Source: Tetrastigma voinierianum (taxonomy: Eukaryota > Streptophyta > Magnoliopsida > Vitales > Vitaceae). From it: a stretch of DNA of 64,000 nt. Positions within the stretch are counted from its first letter, which is position 1, and each line of letters starts with the position of its first letter. Below, piece after piece: positions 11,151-23,700 of this stretch. The stretch is taken from the NCBI GenBank assembly GCA_016808115.1, contig JAEQBH010005405.1, positions 1 through 64,000 of the forward strand. Reading direction: 5' to 3'. The notes under the pieces are model-generated. The model did not search any database. It saw only the letters and a list, made by a program, of their open reading frames with translations, and was not told where the DNA came from. The position numbers and the translations under genes were made by a program.

Positions 11151-11981
11151 CTGAAATTATTTTTAGAGTCGCGGCTTTATACTCCCGATCTTCTTTCTTC
11201 GATGGTGGAAATTAAAATAAGATTAAAAATTGTCGATGTCATAAACAATAAGCATAGAAATATTAAACCACCAAGTTCTTTTTGACCCTCGGAGCCTTTG
11301 TCTCCCGTCTCAAATTTTGGTGCTCGATGTGCCAACTTCAATCTAGGAGCTTTATCTTTTCTAGCAATGGTCCGCTCCAAATCATCGTCAAAGGTCATTG
11401 AATGGAAAATCTTTTGATTTTTAAAACCATCTTTAGTTATGTATTAATAATTATTATAAAACAAAAGAAAAAAAAAATTGTTGTTTTGTTCTTGTGTACC
11501 TTTGTTTCGCTACTTGGTGCAACAAATACTGCAGACAAAAAATTGTCTTACATATAAAATTTCTTTAATAGAGAACCTATAATATGCTAGGTTATTTTTT
11601 ATAAAATCAAGGGTATTTAATGGAGCCTAAAAACAGTGTCGACAATCAGACTGAATAAATACATTATAAAATAATAACTTTATTGAAAATGAAGCATATC
11701 GATTTGTAGTATGTAGAAAACTTACGACATAGTCCGTTATTGTATACTTGTCTCTAATCTGAGGATGAGATCAAAGAAAAGCTAGGATTGAAGATAGTTA
11801 TTTCCTTCTCATCAAAGCGTGTTCTACAACCCCTTATCAAAATTTAAGGCTCTATTTACTTATATACATAGAGCACAAGAGAACAATTGAGTTTTGGTCA
11901 ATGAACCGAGTTTTGGAATTATTTGCTTAACTAATTTTGGATTCTTTTGTAAATTGAGAAAAATCCTAGATGAATTAGTTT
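11151..11981. other. No recognisable gene; possible outer LTR sequence
   Basis: The minus-strand frame at 11177-11398 has a charged, normal-looking composition (start MTFDDDLERTIARKDK) but matches no family I recognise. It may lie in the U3 of the adjacent LTR. The rest is AT-rich and leads into the minisatellite. Confidence 0.3.
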
Positions 11982-13255
11982 TAATTTAATTTATTATGAG
12001 AAATTAAATTATTTTTAACAATATTTATCTTCTAATAGATGGATTTTAAATAGATAAATAATTTAATGTATTATAAGGAATTAAATTATTTTTTAATAAG
12101 ATTTATAAATGTTAAATAGATAAATAATTTAATTTATTATTAAGAATTAAATTATATTTTAACAAGATTTATAAACGTTAAGTAGATAAATAATTTAATT
12201 TATTATTAGAAATTAAATTATATTTTATCAAGATTTATCTTATAATAGATAAATGTTAAACATATAAATAATTTAATTTATTATAGGAATTAGAATTATT
12301 TTTTAACTAGACATCCAGATAAATGTTAAATAGTTAAATAATTTAATTTATTATTATAATCATATTTTAACAAGATTTATCTTATAAATGTTAAATAGAG
12401 AAATAATTTAATTTATTCTTAGGAATTAAATTACATTTTAACAAGAATTATCGTTTGGTGGATAAATTGTTCGATACATATATAATTTAATTTATTCTTA
12501 GGAATTAAATTATATTTTAACAAGAATTATCCATTAATGGATAATTATTAAATAGATATATAATTTATTTATTATTAGGAATTAAATTATATTTTAACAA
12601 GATTTATCTTTTAATAGATAAAAAGTTAAATATATAAATAATTTAATTTATTATGAGGAATTAAGTTAATTTTCAGATTTATCAAGATAAATGTTAAATA
12701 AATATATAATTTAATTTACTCCTAGGAATTAAATTATACTTTAACAAGAATTATCCTTTAATGGATAAATGTCAAATAGATATATAATTTAATTTATTCT
12801 TACGAATTAAATTATATTTTAACAATAATTATCATTTAATTGATAATTGTTAAATAGATATATAATTTAATTTATTGTTATGAATTAAATTACATTTTAA
12901 CAAATTATACGGATAGTGGTAAATAGATAACAATTTCATTTATTATTAGAAATCAAATTATATTTTAACAAGAATTGTCCTTTAATGGATAATTGTTAAA
13001 TAGATATATAATTTAATTTATTATTATGAATTAAAATTATATTTTAACAAGAATTGTGTTTAATATAGATAAATGTTAAATGGTCGACAATTTAATTTAT
13101 TATGAATTAAATTATATTTTAAAAATTATCCTTGAATAGATAAATAATTTAATTTATTATTAGAAATCAAGTATATATTTTCCTTTAAATTATCCTTTAA
13201 TGGATAAATGTTAAATAGACATAAAATTTAATTTATTAATAAAATGATATATTTA
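11982..13255. repeat. AT-rich minisatellite, 18 units of about 66-79 bp
   Basis: The landmark TAATTTAATTTA starts units at 11982, 12059, 12125, 12191, 12269, 12339, 12404, 12483, 12561, 12639, 12708, 12785, 12863, 12931, 13009, 13088, 13145 and 13224. Intervals fall into two classes, 77-79 and 65-70, apart from one of 57. The short class lacks roughly 10-12 bases of the 'atcttttaatagat' segment. Most units contain TAATTTAATT followed about 10 bases later by AATTAAATTA, a 10-bp inverted repeat able to form a hairpin. No coding sequence is present. Its parent element is unknown; it lies next to a copia fragment. Confidence 0.9.
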
Positions 13256-14076
13256 ATTAAGACGTATTGTTGTTTTAAGGTATTTAAATTATTAAATTAA
13301 AGTAAACAACTTACATGTTCGAGAAAATTATATTTAGTATGTTTATAGTGCTTATCCTAAAATTAGTTTAACTATATAAATTTGCTAAATTAGAGAAATT
13401 TAGAGATCAAATTTGGTTGAATTTAAGAATAAGCATACTATGTCATAAACTTCAAAACACTCAAGTTTTTTAAATAATTAAGTGGGAGAAAGTTTAGCAA
13501 ACATGACCTTGAAAGGGTCTTAGGATTCGTGTTTTGATCATTTTCAAGTTGGGCCAATGAAATGTGAGAATCCTAATTAAGAGTCCCTTATGGTTAGTTA
13601 ATAAATATTTTAGTAGGAGCAACCAACCTAAAGTTGGGGCTTTTTACTTAAGAAATATTGAAACTAAGATTAGTGGTGCATACACTTAACCTAAAGAAAA
13701 TAATAAATTATCTAAAATAGTTCCTATTTATTTTCTCAAGAGGCCAAAGTTTAAAGGGTAAGTCAATCACCTAGTCTAAGGATAAGTGACTTTTGAGATT
13801 GATTAGATTATATATCTTATTAACTTTGAGAAACTAGACCTACCTAAAGTAGGATATGAAGTTACGTGGAAGTTAATTTATCGCATCTTGAAGTGTGTAA
13901 TTTTTTGAGTGTTATATTATATACAATCTGTGCAAATTGTATATATAATTATACGTGTCTTATGCTAGTAATGAACACATATTGACCAACACCAATTTGA
14001 TTTTGAAGATAAATATGTTTGTCATCTTTCCGTTAGCATCAATCATTCATAGCTATAGGGGATCTCAATTTTAGTT
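13256..14076. other. AT-rich sequence without recognisable gene
   Basis: No conserved frame on either strand. It separates the minisatellite from the copia fragment and contains several short unrelated stretches. It may be remnant LTR sequence of the copia element, but no matching copy exists in the window to test this. Confidence 0.3.
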
Positions 14077-14673
14077 TTGCATGGTTGTTTATTTGTGCCA
14101 GATTCTATAAAGAATTTAGTTTTAGTTTTTAAATTATGTAATGACAGTTATTTAGTTTCTTTTAATAAAACTTTTGTTTCTATTATGAAAGAAAATGAAG
14201 TTGTTACATGTGGCACATTGATGAATAGTCTATATCATATTGATTGTGTTGTGATTCAAGTTGATAATGTGGAACAATCATTGAAAAGAAAAAGGCCTAG
14301 TATCAATCAAACTCAGTTATGGCACTTAAGGCTTGGTCATATAAATTTGAAAATAATAGAAAGACTAGTGAGTTGTGGGCCATTATCCACTTTGAACCTA
14401 GAGCAGCTACCACTATATCAGAATTGTATTCAAGAAATGACTAAGAGATCCTTTATTGTCAAAGGAGTTGGAGTTGATGGATGTTTGGATTTGATACGCT
14501 CATGTGTGTGGGCCGTTTAGTGTCCATGCAGAGGTGGTTATGATTATTTCATCACTTTTACTAATGACTACTTAAGATATGGATATGTATTGCCTAATGA
14601 AGAAGAAATTCGGAGCCTTAGATAAATTCAAAAGAATTTAAGGCTAAGTCGGAAGTCAGAGAACACATTCGTC
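14077..14673 (+). pseudogene. Ty1/copia pol fragment: protease tail, GAG-pre-integrase and integrase start
   Basis: The frame 14077-14520 begins in the region between protease and integrase and reaches the GAG-pre-integrase zinc-binding domain, with LWHLRLGHINLKIIERLV at about residues 81-98. The two cysteines expected later are partly lost ('LYQNCIQEMTKRSF' keeps one). After a stop at 14518 the integrase core continues out of frame as GGYDYFITFTNDYLRYGYV, which includes the D of the D,D-35-E triad region. Reading then stops at the TG of an inserted LTR at 14674 and resumes in the integrase at 18532. Gag and protease are missing on the left. Stops and shifts show it is dead. Confidence 0.85.
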
Positions 14674-17600
14674 TGTAACACCCAAAATACTAGTTGTTTC
14701 GTGACATGTTTAGGGTATTTTGTAGGCGTAATTTGAATGTTTCGTGATTTAAATGCGAAACATGGAAATTGAGAACCGGAAATTAATATGAGAGTAAAAG
14801 GGTAAATATGTAATTTACCACTTGAGGACCTAGTGGTCATAAAAGAGAGACTAGGGGTTAATGTATGAAATGTTTGAAAATGAAATGCAAATAGAAAAGA
14901 ATGGAAGGGATAAATAGCAAAAATGGGAAAATAAACCAAAAAAGGGTTTTATTTGACTTAGCTAAACATGGCCTAAGGAGATATTTTTGATTTAAGACCA
15001 AATTTGGTCTCATTTTGGGGGAGAGCAAAACCGTGAAGGCCAAGAAGAAGAGTAGGGAAGAGGAAGAAGAAGAGGAAGAAGAGGGAGGAGCCAAGAAAGG
15101 TATGGATTTCTATGATTTTTGGTATGGATTTTACATGGAAAGCAAGGATCTTATGGTTTTGTATGAGTTCTAGGGATTTTTATGAGCCCCGAACCTAGGG
15201 TTGTTAGAGTTTCATCTTAACGAATTTCTTGAAAGTAGGGTAAAAACCCCATATGGTACAAGATGGTTATAGAATCCTCCCTTTTAGGTTGGATTCATGG
15301 TTTAATTGAAAGTAATTGAGTTAGGGTTTAGAACAAACCCTAACTAATCATCATATTTGGTTTGTGTATGGGTTATGACCCATATTAGAGTTAGCTAGGA
15401 GTAATTCATGAAGGTTTTGAAGAAAGATATGTATTGAAAGATGATTTGAGTATAATTGAGGTTACAAGATGAATATGGAGTGGTTCTGAAGTGTATATGG
15501 ATTATTGAGTTGGTTTGTGTGGAAATATATGGACAAATGGAAGAAAAACACCATTTCTGGGCATTTTCGGGGATGATGCCGATGCCAGAGCAGCGCGGTA
15601 CCCATTGCTCTATTTTGACCAGTGTTGTATTTTGGCCATAACTTGGTCATTTCGATCGATTTAGTGATTCAAGTTGCTAGTTAAGCTATACTTGAGGAGA
15701 ACCAAACATCCTCCCTATATGTACCTTCAAATTCTGACTCTAGGTGGCCCAATTCACTCGAAAGTGAAGTATGTTCAAGCAATTTCGCTCGAGTTTTTAA
15801 CATAGATTAGTCCGGTTGATTTAGGACATAACTTGAGTTTTTGGTGTTCCGATTTGGGTAATTTCAGTTGGAGGAGAACCCTTAGAACCTTAGCTTTAAA
15901 GGAGTATGAAGAACCAATAACAAATATAGAGTTAAGACCCCTGAAAAAAAAAAGGGTATTTCAAACTGTCCCTAATGTAATATGGGAAAAATGACTAGTT
16001 TGGCATGAAAATGCCATAACTTGAGTTCGGATGATTCAATTGGAACGATTCCAATTTCTAAGTACAGTAGATTCATAGAGGAATAAGAATACATGAATGA
16101 GGTATGAACACATAGGTATCATGCCCAGGTAAGTATATGAGATGCCATATGTAAGCAGACATAGGCTTAGGAAAAATATAATGAAATGCAATATGTATAG
16201 ATGTGTTCATGAAGCATGAATATGATATGAAACATGAAAACGGCGAAACATGAACGCACGAACATGAAAGGCAATATGTCATGAACACATAATGTGGCCA
16301 AAATGCCACAATTATTAAATGCGAATAAAAATAATTTATATATATGATTATTATCACATATAATTGTAGAAGCTTGCCTAAGACCGGATATGGAATGACC
16401 TGGCACCTATGTTACGTGGGAACGCATTATAATTAACCGGTACTCTACGATTGGAGTCGCGACGGCACTCGGCCGATCGCCCGGCACATTAGTACTTTAG
16501 TACTCTGTTGAACCGATGCTGCGAGATAGTGCGGCAATGACTCTCGGCCAGGTGTGACATATTAATTGCCGGTGCTCACGAGTAGTACTGGTACTCTCTG
16601 ATTAGTGCGACGGCACTCTGCAGTCGGTCTACGGCACTCCTAGCATGCTCTGACACCTCAGTCTTGCATGTGTACCTTCGGGTACTTATTGTGTTGTGTC
16701 GTACTCATCCGTATTATTAGTGCAGGCAATCGAAACGGAGGTTATATGATAAGGGATGAATAAGAATAGAATAAAGAAATATGCATCGTTACGATCGGGG
16801 AATGTACCTACGGGTACCTCGTATAAGTAAAAGTTCACATGAGTACCTACGGGTACCTACGTATAAGTATATGTTTTGTAGTACCCACGGTGCACATGCA
16901 ATCAAAATCTCATGGTACCCTCTTTGGTACTTAGGTATCGGTAATATAAGTATAAGTTACATAATATAAGAATAAGTCTCATGTCTGAGGAATCTGAAGT
17001 ATAAGATCCCAGTAAAATGATATATGCTCAGTAATCTGAGGATAAGATCAGAAATCTGAAATATATGCTCTATAATACAAGTATAAGATCCGAAGTATAA
17101 GAATAAGTTCTGTAATACAAGTATAAGATTCGAAATACATGAATAAGCTCCGTAATACAAGTATAAGATCCGAAGTACAAGAATAAGTTTTGTAATACAA
17201 GTATAAGATCCGAAATACATCAATAAGCTCCGTAACACAAGTATAAGATCTGTAAGGTAAGGATATGTTCCGTAGTACAAGCATAAGATAAGAAGCACCT
17301 CAGCCCTTAAGTATATGTTACAGCCAGTACCCTCACAGTTTTCTGTACTGATTACATTAATAATTACCTACGGTACTTAGAGTATGATGTAAGTTAGTAG
17401 TACTTATGGGTACTTTTAATTAAATATAAGTTTGATATAAGCACAAGTATGTGTATCTTAGGACATCTGAACAAGTACTACTTACGAGTACTTCCGTATA
17501 AGAATAAGTTCCAGAAGATCAGTATACGTTCCGTAATATCTCTGTAGTACCTACGGGTACCTCCGAATAAGTGTAAACTTCGTAGTATAAGTATAAGCTC

Positions 17601-18531
17601 TATGGTATAAGTATAAGCCCTATGGTATAAGTATAAGCCTTGTAGTACCTAAGGGTACCTCTGTATAAGCATAAACTCTATAACTCCTACGGGAGATCTG
17701 AACAAGTATAAGATAGATAGAAGTATGAGTATGTAGATAAGTACTTTCGTCTAAGTATATGTATAAGTTTAGTACTGTATACGAGGAATCTGAATAAGTA
17801 TGTGTCCTACGGGAGATAAGTATAAGTATATGTATAAGCTTAATATCGCATACGAGGAAATCTATATAAGTATGCGTCCTACGGGAGATAAGAATAATTA
17901 TATGTCCTACGGGAGATCGGAATAAAAATAAGTCTGTTATAAGTGTAAGTTCTTAGTAAGTATAAGATAAGAAGTACCAGATATAAGCTTTGCTTAATTT
18001 ACATACAATTAATAAGCTACATAACTCAGATGGGAGATGCGAATAAGCATAAGTGCATTTATAAGCATAAGTAATTGTATAAGTTCATTATGCGAATGCA
18101 TGAAAATTACGAGTATTTGTTATTGTTTGTGGCTTAAATGTGAATATGCATAAGACATATGTTTCCCAAGCGTAAAAGCCGCGGGTTTTAATCGTGTAAG
18201 TATAGGAGGCGTCAGCGATCTTTCGCATACTGCTGGGCCAGCACACTATTGGGGTTCATCCTGATATGTCCGCGCTCGGTTGTAAATGTAAAGTACGGTT
18301 TTTGTATATGTATAAATGGGACTCGGCTATATGTATAGATTTTGATGGACACCACTCCCGGTGGTGGTCTTTTGTATATGTAAATGATTTTTGTTATTAC
18401 ATAAGAATTGTTTGGCATACTGAATCTAGGATTGACTTTGAGAAAAAACGGGTAAAAGAGTCGGTATATAGTCTCACGCCCGAACTTGGTTGGTTAAGCC
18501 CATCAGTCGATTTGGGAATCGGGGTGTGACA
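14674..18531 (+). repeat. Solo LTR, 3.86 kb, gypsy-type, inside copia integrase
   Basis: It starts TGTAACACCC and ends GGGGTGTGACA, the near-complementary termini typical of chromovirus LTRs. The start resembles LTR copy C (TGTAACGCCC...catgtt(a)agggt). The copia integrase reads up to its left edge and resumes at its right edge with no gap ('ITLLRSRW'), so this is an insertion. No pol, PBS or PPT is present, hence solo LTR, formed by recombination between two LTRs. The 5-bp flanks (tcgtc and aaatc) do not match well, so a target-site duplication is not shown. It contains diverged repeats at 16780-18110 built on 'gtacctacgggtacct', 'gtataagtataag' and 'cctacgggagat'. It is very long for an LTR. 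Confidence 0.75.
17073..17272. repeat. 40-bp tandem repeat with an 80-bp higher-order period
   Basis: The word taatacaagtataagat begins near 17073, 17113, 17153 and 17193, and in variant form (taacacaag) at 17233, exactly 40 bp apart. Units alternate between two types. One follows 'tg' and continues cgaaatacat(g/c)aataagctc; the other follows 'cg' and continues cgaagtacaagaataagtt. The true period is therefore 80 bp. Minus-strand frames through it (16957-17298) show repetitive Y, L and I-rich protein only because 40 is not a multiple of 3. Confidence 0.85.
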
Positions 18532-19078
18532 AAATCACTTTGTTACGATCGAGGTGGTAGTACACGTCCCCATTAGTTGTTTGCTTTCTCACAGGAGCAT
18601 AGGATTTTATCTTAGCTTAGTGCTGCAGGAACTTCCTGACAAAATGAGTGGCGAAGAAGAAATCGAACTGCGTTGAACAAGGTAAGGTCGATGATGAGTC
18701 TTTCCACATTACCTTTATCCTTTGAGGATATGCCTGAGACAACTGACTTACGTGCGAATATGGTGCCGCAGAAGTCGATGCAGAAGATACCTATGGAAAT
18801 GTGGACGAATTAGGAAACATACTTTAAGTCGTATCCGCATATGGGGTTGTCCCGCTTATGTGTTAAAGCAGTCATATGACAAGTTGGATGCAAAGTCAAA
18901 ATTGTGTTAGTTTGTTGGATATCAAAAGGTCTGAGGACACTACTATATTCTGATCAAGCCCGACATGAAAATATTTGTAAGTACAAAGGCCAAGTTCATG
19001 AAAGAAGAATACATCATGAATCACATAATCAGGGATATAAATGAATGGATGGAAAAGACTGAATTCCCTAGCATCCAA
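18532..19078 (+). pseudogene. Ty1/copia integrase C-terminal half, continuation of 14077-14673
   Basis: Across shifting frames one can read the RNRT-like segment at about 18660, 'VRSMMSLSTLPLSFEDMPET' at about 18683-18740, 'SYPHMG' / 'RIRIWGCPAYVLKQSYDKLDAKSKLC' (18828-18907), 'FVGYQK', and 'MKIFVSTKAKFMKEEYIMNH' (18965-19024). This is the standard order at the end of a copia integrase and into the linker before RT. It ends at 19078, where the minus-strand LTR of element X begins. No RT follows. Several stops and frameshifts are present. Confidence 0.85.
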
Positions 19079-19465
19079 TGTGACACCCCAAAATCTGGGG
19101 GTCCATTGATCAACCATCAACTCACGGAAAACCATTTGTATATTGGGTAACCCGATGCCACACCATTGTGTCCTATTTACCGGAATCCATAATGATTCCA
19201 AATTGACCATTTTGGATCCAATTTATCCATTTTCAATTTAAAACATTCAAGGTTATATATATATATATATACATTAAAAACAGTTCACATGTTTTTAATT
19301 CTGATTCTTAATACACGAAATACATGTCAATCTAGTTTGCTCGACAATTTTTTTCAAAAAAATTCTGAAAGCCATGGTGGCTTTCTTCATCATGGACAGC
19401 GTGAGAGCCTTCAGAAGCAGACATCCTGGCATGAAATGTCTTCCCATATAAGGTGAGCCATACTT
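19079..19465 (-). repeat. Element X LTR (3' LTR on the minus strand), part 1
   Basis: Starts TGTGACACCCCAAAATCT on the plus strand, so on the minus strand the LTR ends AGATTTTGGGGTGTCACA. That end is roughly the inverse of a candidate LTR start at 32136 (TGTCGCAACCCGAAATTTT, minus strand). The segment breaks at 19465, where an Athila-like LTR begins, and probably resumes at about 30161. A short (TA)n run lies near 19254-19271. Joining the two parts would give an LTR of about 2.36 kb. Confidence 0.5.
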
Positions 19466-20784
19466 TGGGATTAGTACCCCGAAATAGTGCTATTTTGAGC
19501 CCTCGTTATTGCAGGTTTTAAGCACTTTTTGTGTACTAATTGCTTTAAATAACCTAATTGATACATTGAGGTCCCAGCTTTGCTACTGATCACATTTTAT
19601 AGCTATTTTTGTAGTTTTGCAGGTCAAATACCTCATTATCTTCAATCCGATTCAAACACGACGAACCCGAGCCGAATTTGAAGATGCATGATCTAACGGA
19701 GGAAAATTAGACCTGAAATCTTGAAGAGAAGGAAAATTCAGTGAAAAGTTTGTAGGGTTGTGAATCTGTTTCGCAGTTCAAATTCCTTGACCTTGCCTCT
19801 ACTGTTGATTGGCCTTTTAACCCGCTTTTTGTTTGGCTTTGTACAAAATTGCCCTTGATGTAATTTTGGTTCCTTAGACATTGTTGTAATTTCCTTGTTC
19901 TTTGAGCACTATAGCTCGGTCGAAGCATAATTTCAATCAATCTTTCAATCCATCAATCAATCAATAAAATAGGGCACGAAGCTTCCTCTCCCTCAACTGG
20001 TTGGTGATTTTCTCTCCCTTTCCTTCACTTTCTTGCATTTTCTCACTAGCTAAACACCGCTTGATGATGACAAATCAAGGGATCTTTCGGCTCAACCCTC
20101 ATCCTTGAAGGGAAGCGCTGGAGTGTTAGTTTTGAGGCAAGTTGCATGTTCTCATGCTTTTCATGTATGCATTTAAGGGTATTTGCGTTCCTCCTTCTCA
20201 CCTTAGGTTAAATCTCTTAGGCATGCTCTCTCTAACGTGTATTTGGCAAGCTTTTTGGGTTCAATGGATACTTATCACTAGATCCACTGATACCCGGTTA
20301 GTTGTATCTCCTAATGATTCTTGAAGGAGTGGGTTTAGGAGGTGTGTTCTCACTTGGATTTGGGAGCATTTATGCTCATTAAATCTGCCATTTTCAAGAG
20401 GAAAACTTTTAGGGTTTAGGGTTTAAAGCTAAATGAAGATCCGGTTCGGGAAATGACTATATGTCATCCTCAGCCTTGAGGAAAAAGGCCTTGAGGACAT
20501 GTCGGTTAACTTAGAACCTAAGCCCCGGTGGCGAGACTTGAGTTCTCTTTTAACTTTTATTTCAATTTGGTTCCTAGTTTCCAACCCATTCACCTTGCTT
20601 TTCATAAATCTAAAAATCAAGAGAGCCACCGTTTTCAATGCGCTATGACTCTTCTCTCCACCGAAGAAAACCCAGCTCCCACAGTGTTCGGCCACAAGGC
20701 ACTATCACTATGAGTAGCTTTGCTACGACGATTAGGAGGAATTTGGGTTTATAAATATTGTTGATTAGAACAACCTACTTTACC
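19466..20784 (+). repeat. Athila-like 5' LTR
   Basis: Begins TGGGATTAGTACC. It aligns with 28829-30160 along its whole length. Shared landmarks are 'tattttgagccctcgttattgc(a/g)ggttttaagcac', 'gcatgatc(t/g)aac', 'aatcaatcaataaaat(a/t)gggcacgaagcttcctctccctc', and 'taaatattgttgatt'. AATAAA near 19964 would serve as poly(A) signal. The TATA region is damaged: the right copy has CTATATAAGCTC, while here it reads 'actatagctcgg'. A TGGTGCCACT sequence at 20818, about 35 bases past the aligned end, could be a decayed primer-binding site. Confidence 0.75.
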
Positions 20785-23700
20785 TTGTGAAATCAAGGCT
20801 AAACCCTTTAGCGAGGATGGTGCCACTAGTGCGAAAGAGAAGCTATGAGCAGCAGTCCACATCAAGTATTGTTGAATTCTCATTTCTTTTATTTTACCAT
20901 TTTTCCCCACTTGCAATTCCTTTGCGGGAGTTGAAAATTTCATTGTCTTGGCGCTTTCCCATTGTTTGATTTTAGCTAGCTTTTAACCCTTTAGGTGTGC
21001 TGTTTTTTGTTCGTTTTCTTGTTTGTGTTGTATTCGTGGCGAAACATGCAGAAATGAATGGCTGCTGGGAAAGATTAGACGATTGTCCCTTGAACAAGGG
21101 TATGAAATCGGGTTTACCTGTGGGATGGAGCCACCTGAAGACGTTAGAGACGGCGGGAGTTTCAAAGGGGCGTGCTGCAGATTAATCGAGATCACATACA
21201 CCCGCTTGGTGGCGCACCTCATGCATTGCACCCCCTCTTTGGGGAATGTGGCGATTAAATATATCACGGTTCCACTGCTCTCGACTTTCATGGTATGGAA
21301 AATGAAAATCATATGCATCAGAGATTTTGAGAGTTTTCTGACTTCAGAGGGTCTGTGGAAGTATGGAGATCTTTGAAGTTGAAAGCTTTCCATTGACCCT
21401 CGAAGACAAAGCCAAAAATTTGGCTTGATTCAGCTAGGCAGGACGTGAGGGAACTAGGGAGAGTGTTGATGATTTTGAAGAAGTTCTTTCGTGCCCTGAG
21501 ACCAGCGATTTGAAGCGAATCTACACCTTTGGAGTTCATGACAGTGAAAATTTTATCCAATCTTTGGGAAAGGTATATGGAGACATGAGTGCACCGCCCT
21601 CCTATGGTTTTGAAACACATGGATGCTAATAAACCACTTCTACGATGGAATATCACCTTGCATGAAACAACTCTTGGAGACCATGTGTGGAGGACTTTAT
21701 AAACAGAAATCTGATGAAGTATTGGACTTCCCTCGATTATGTGTTTGAAACCTCCGAGGGATAGGATATTGAGACGAGGAGGTAGAGAGAATGAAACTAC
21801 GGTAAACCCGAGGAGGCATTTATTCAGCGGCGAGGATGTGGAACTAAGGCTAAGTTGTCCGCCTAACGGATGGAAGGGCAGGCGAGAGGAATCGGCGGAG
21901 AATGCGGCGATGGCGGGGCATCATGCGGAGCCCGACCATGTTTCAATTGTCATCTACCGGTCATCAGGGGAACATTGTCTAATTTCTACCTGGTAAAGAG
22001 GGATGCGATGGTTGAAATGAAAATGTTGTATTGGGCAAAATAAACCGCAGTTGATGCCAGTATGCATGACACCTACAATCATTTGGAAGTAAGTGATAAT
22101 GAGCGAAGCTACCGGCACCGACCAGCTTCCGGCTCGAACGGCTCATGGTTCGCGAATGAAACTTGAGCCTTAATTGGAAGCGATAAATCTCGGGCTCGGC
22201 TCGGGCTACCGACTCTGGCTCGGCTGGGGCTCGTAAAAGCTTCGGCTCGGGCGGGACGTCCGTGTGGAGCGAGGCTTCGCCTATGGTCCGGCCAGGCGGG
22301 ATATGGTCTTCCGCCGGTGCAATCGAGCTTCGGGCGCGTCGGAGTGAAATGCCGGTCATGTGTCACGGATATCAATGTAATGGATCCTCGGAAGCTCGCC
22401 AGATCCGGTCGACATGGATGGCAAATCGTGAATCCTCACGAAGTCGTTAAGAGGCGAGAGACGAAGGCGGCCCGAGCTCGGTAATCCCGCAGGTCATTTG
22501 GGGATTGTGCATGGAATCTCCGAGATCACGCCATTGGCGGAAATGGTACCGCGATAGTGCGGAGTGTGAAAGCGACCCCGGTATGTTCAGTGTGGATAGC
22601 ATGAAGAAGATCTTGTGAAGGGCCGTGTCGGGAAAGGACATGGATGTTGGGTATGACTACCGCCCAGTACGATCGTTGATCTGGTATACAAGAATCCAGA
22701 TTACAAATGAGGGTATTGGGGCTCTGTGGAAACTATAGAGGTTAGTGGCCATGAGGCTTGGAGCAAGGTTTGCTAGATCTTGGTAGCTGAACGTCATGGA
22801 CCCATGAAATCAGTCAGTGCTTTGATGAACTAGGATCAATCTGAATCTGGGGGTATTGGGAGGCCCCTTTGGATGCAGTCTTTGGACTTAACCGGCACAT
22901 CTAGGCGTGGGTATGGGCAAACATCAAGGGTGATCGTGGGGTGGGGTTTCTGGAAACAAAGGAGCCGATATACGGGTGCGAGCAGGTGATTATATGTGGT
23001 AGTACTATAATCATTTGTTGGGTATGAAAATTTGGTCGGCCAGATTGACATGGTGTTGGGTCACGGATCTCTAGTCGCGGTGGTAAAGCTATGGGTCTTA
23101 GAGAGTGTCATGCGCATCTTGGTAGTCGGTGGTAGTTAACTTATGCATGTCTACTGTGATATATTGCCAAATAGTTACATTGTTACTAATGAGTTTGCTT
23201 AGCGAGATCTTGATATATTATTTCTTTATTTAGATAATTGATTAAAACCAATCATGTTTTTATTCAATGATTTCGGTATCTTATTTCTTAAACTCATGTT
23301 TGCCATTTTTTTCGGTTGCAAAAATTGTTGTTTCGACAATGGAATTCTGTGTAATCGAGAAGGAAACAAATGTTGAAGGAGGTGACTTTAACTGACTTTA
23401 GCATCAATTGCTAAATCAGCTAAGATCAAAACAAATCCCATAGAAAATTATTTCCTTAATTGATGTTGTTATCAGTTGATTACAAAAAAGTTAAAAAGTA
23501 TGGTGAGGCGAGGGTTGATTCTGATACAAACTTGTATAGGCTCGGGATTGGGCTTGAAGGCTCGAGGTTAGCTCGAGGCTCGTTCGATGAAGCAGGCCTA
23601 ATGAGCTCGAAGCCCAGAGATTTTTTAAAGTAAAAATTTAGGCAGGCACGATTTTAAGCTCGTTGAAAGCTCGGCTCGGACTCGAGGCAGCCTCATAAAT

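Noticed and set aside
11177..11398. Minus-strand frame starting MTFDDDLERTIARKDK as a host gene
   Set aside because: No recognised family, no splice or promoter context, and it lies next to or within an LTR.
17073..17272. CRISPR-like array
   Set aside because: Units are contiguous without unique spacers, and the context is a plant LTR.
16957..17298. Y/L/I-rich minus-strand frames as repetitive membrane proteins
   Set aside because: They are produced by the 40-bp DNA repeat, whose period is not a multiple of three; frame shifts simply rotate the pattern.
14669..18536. 5-bp target-site duplication around the solo LTR
   Set aside because: Flanks tcgtc and aaatc share only two positions, which is chance level.
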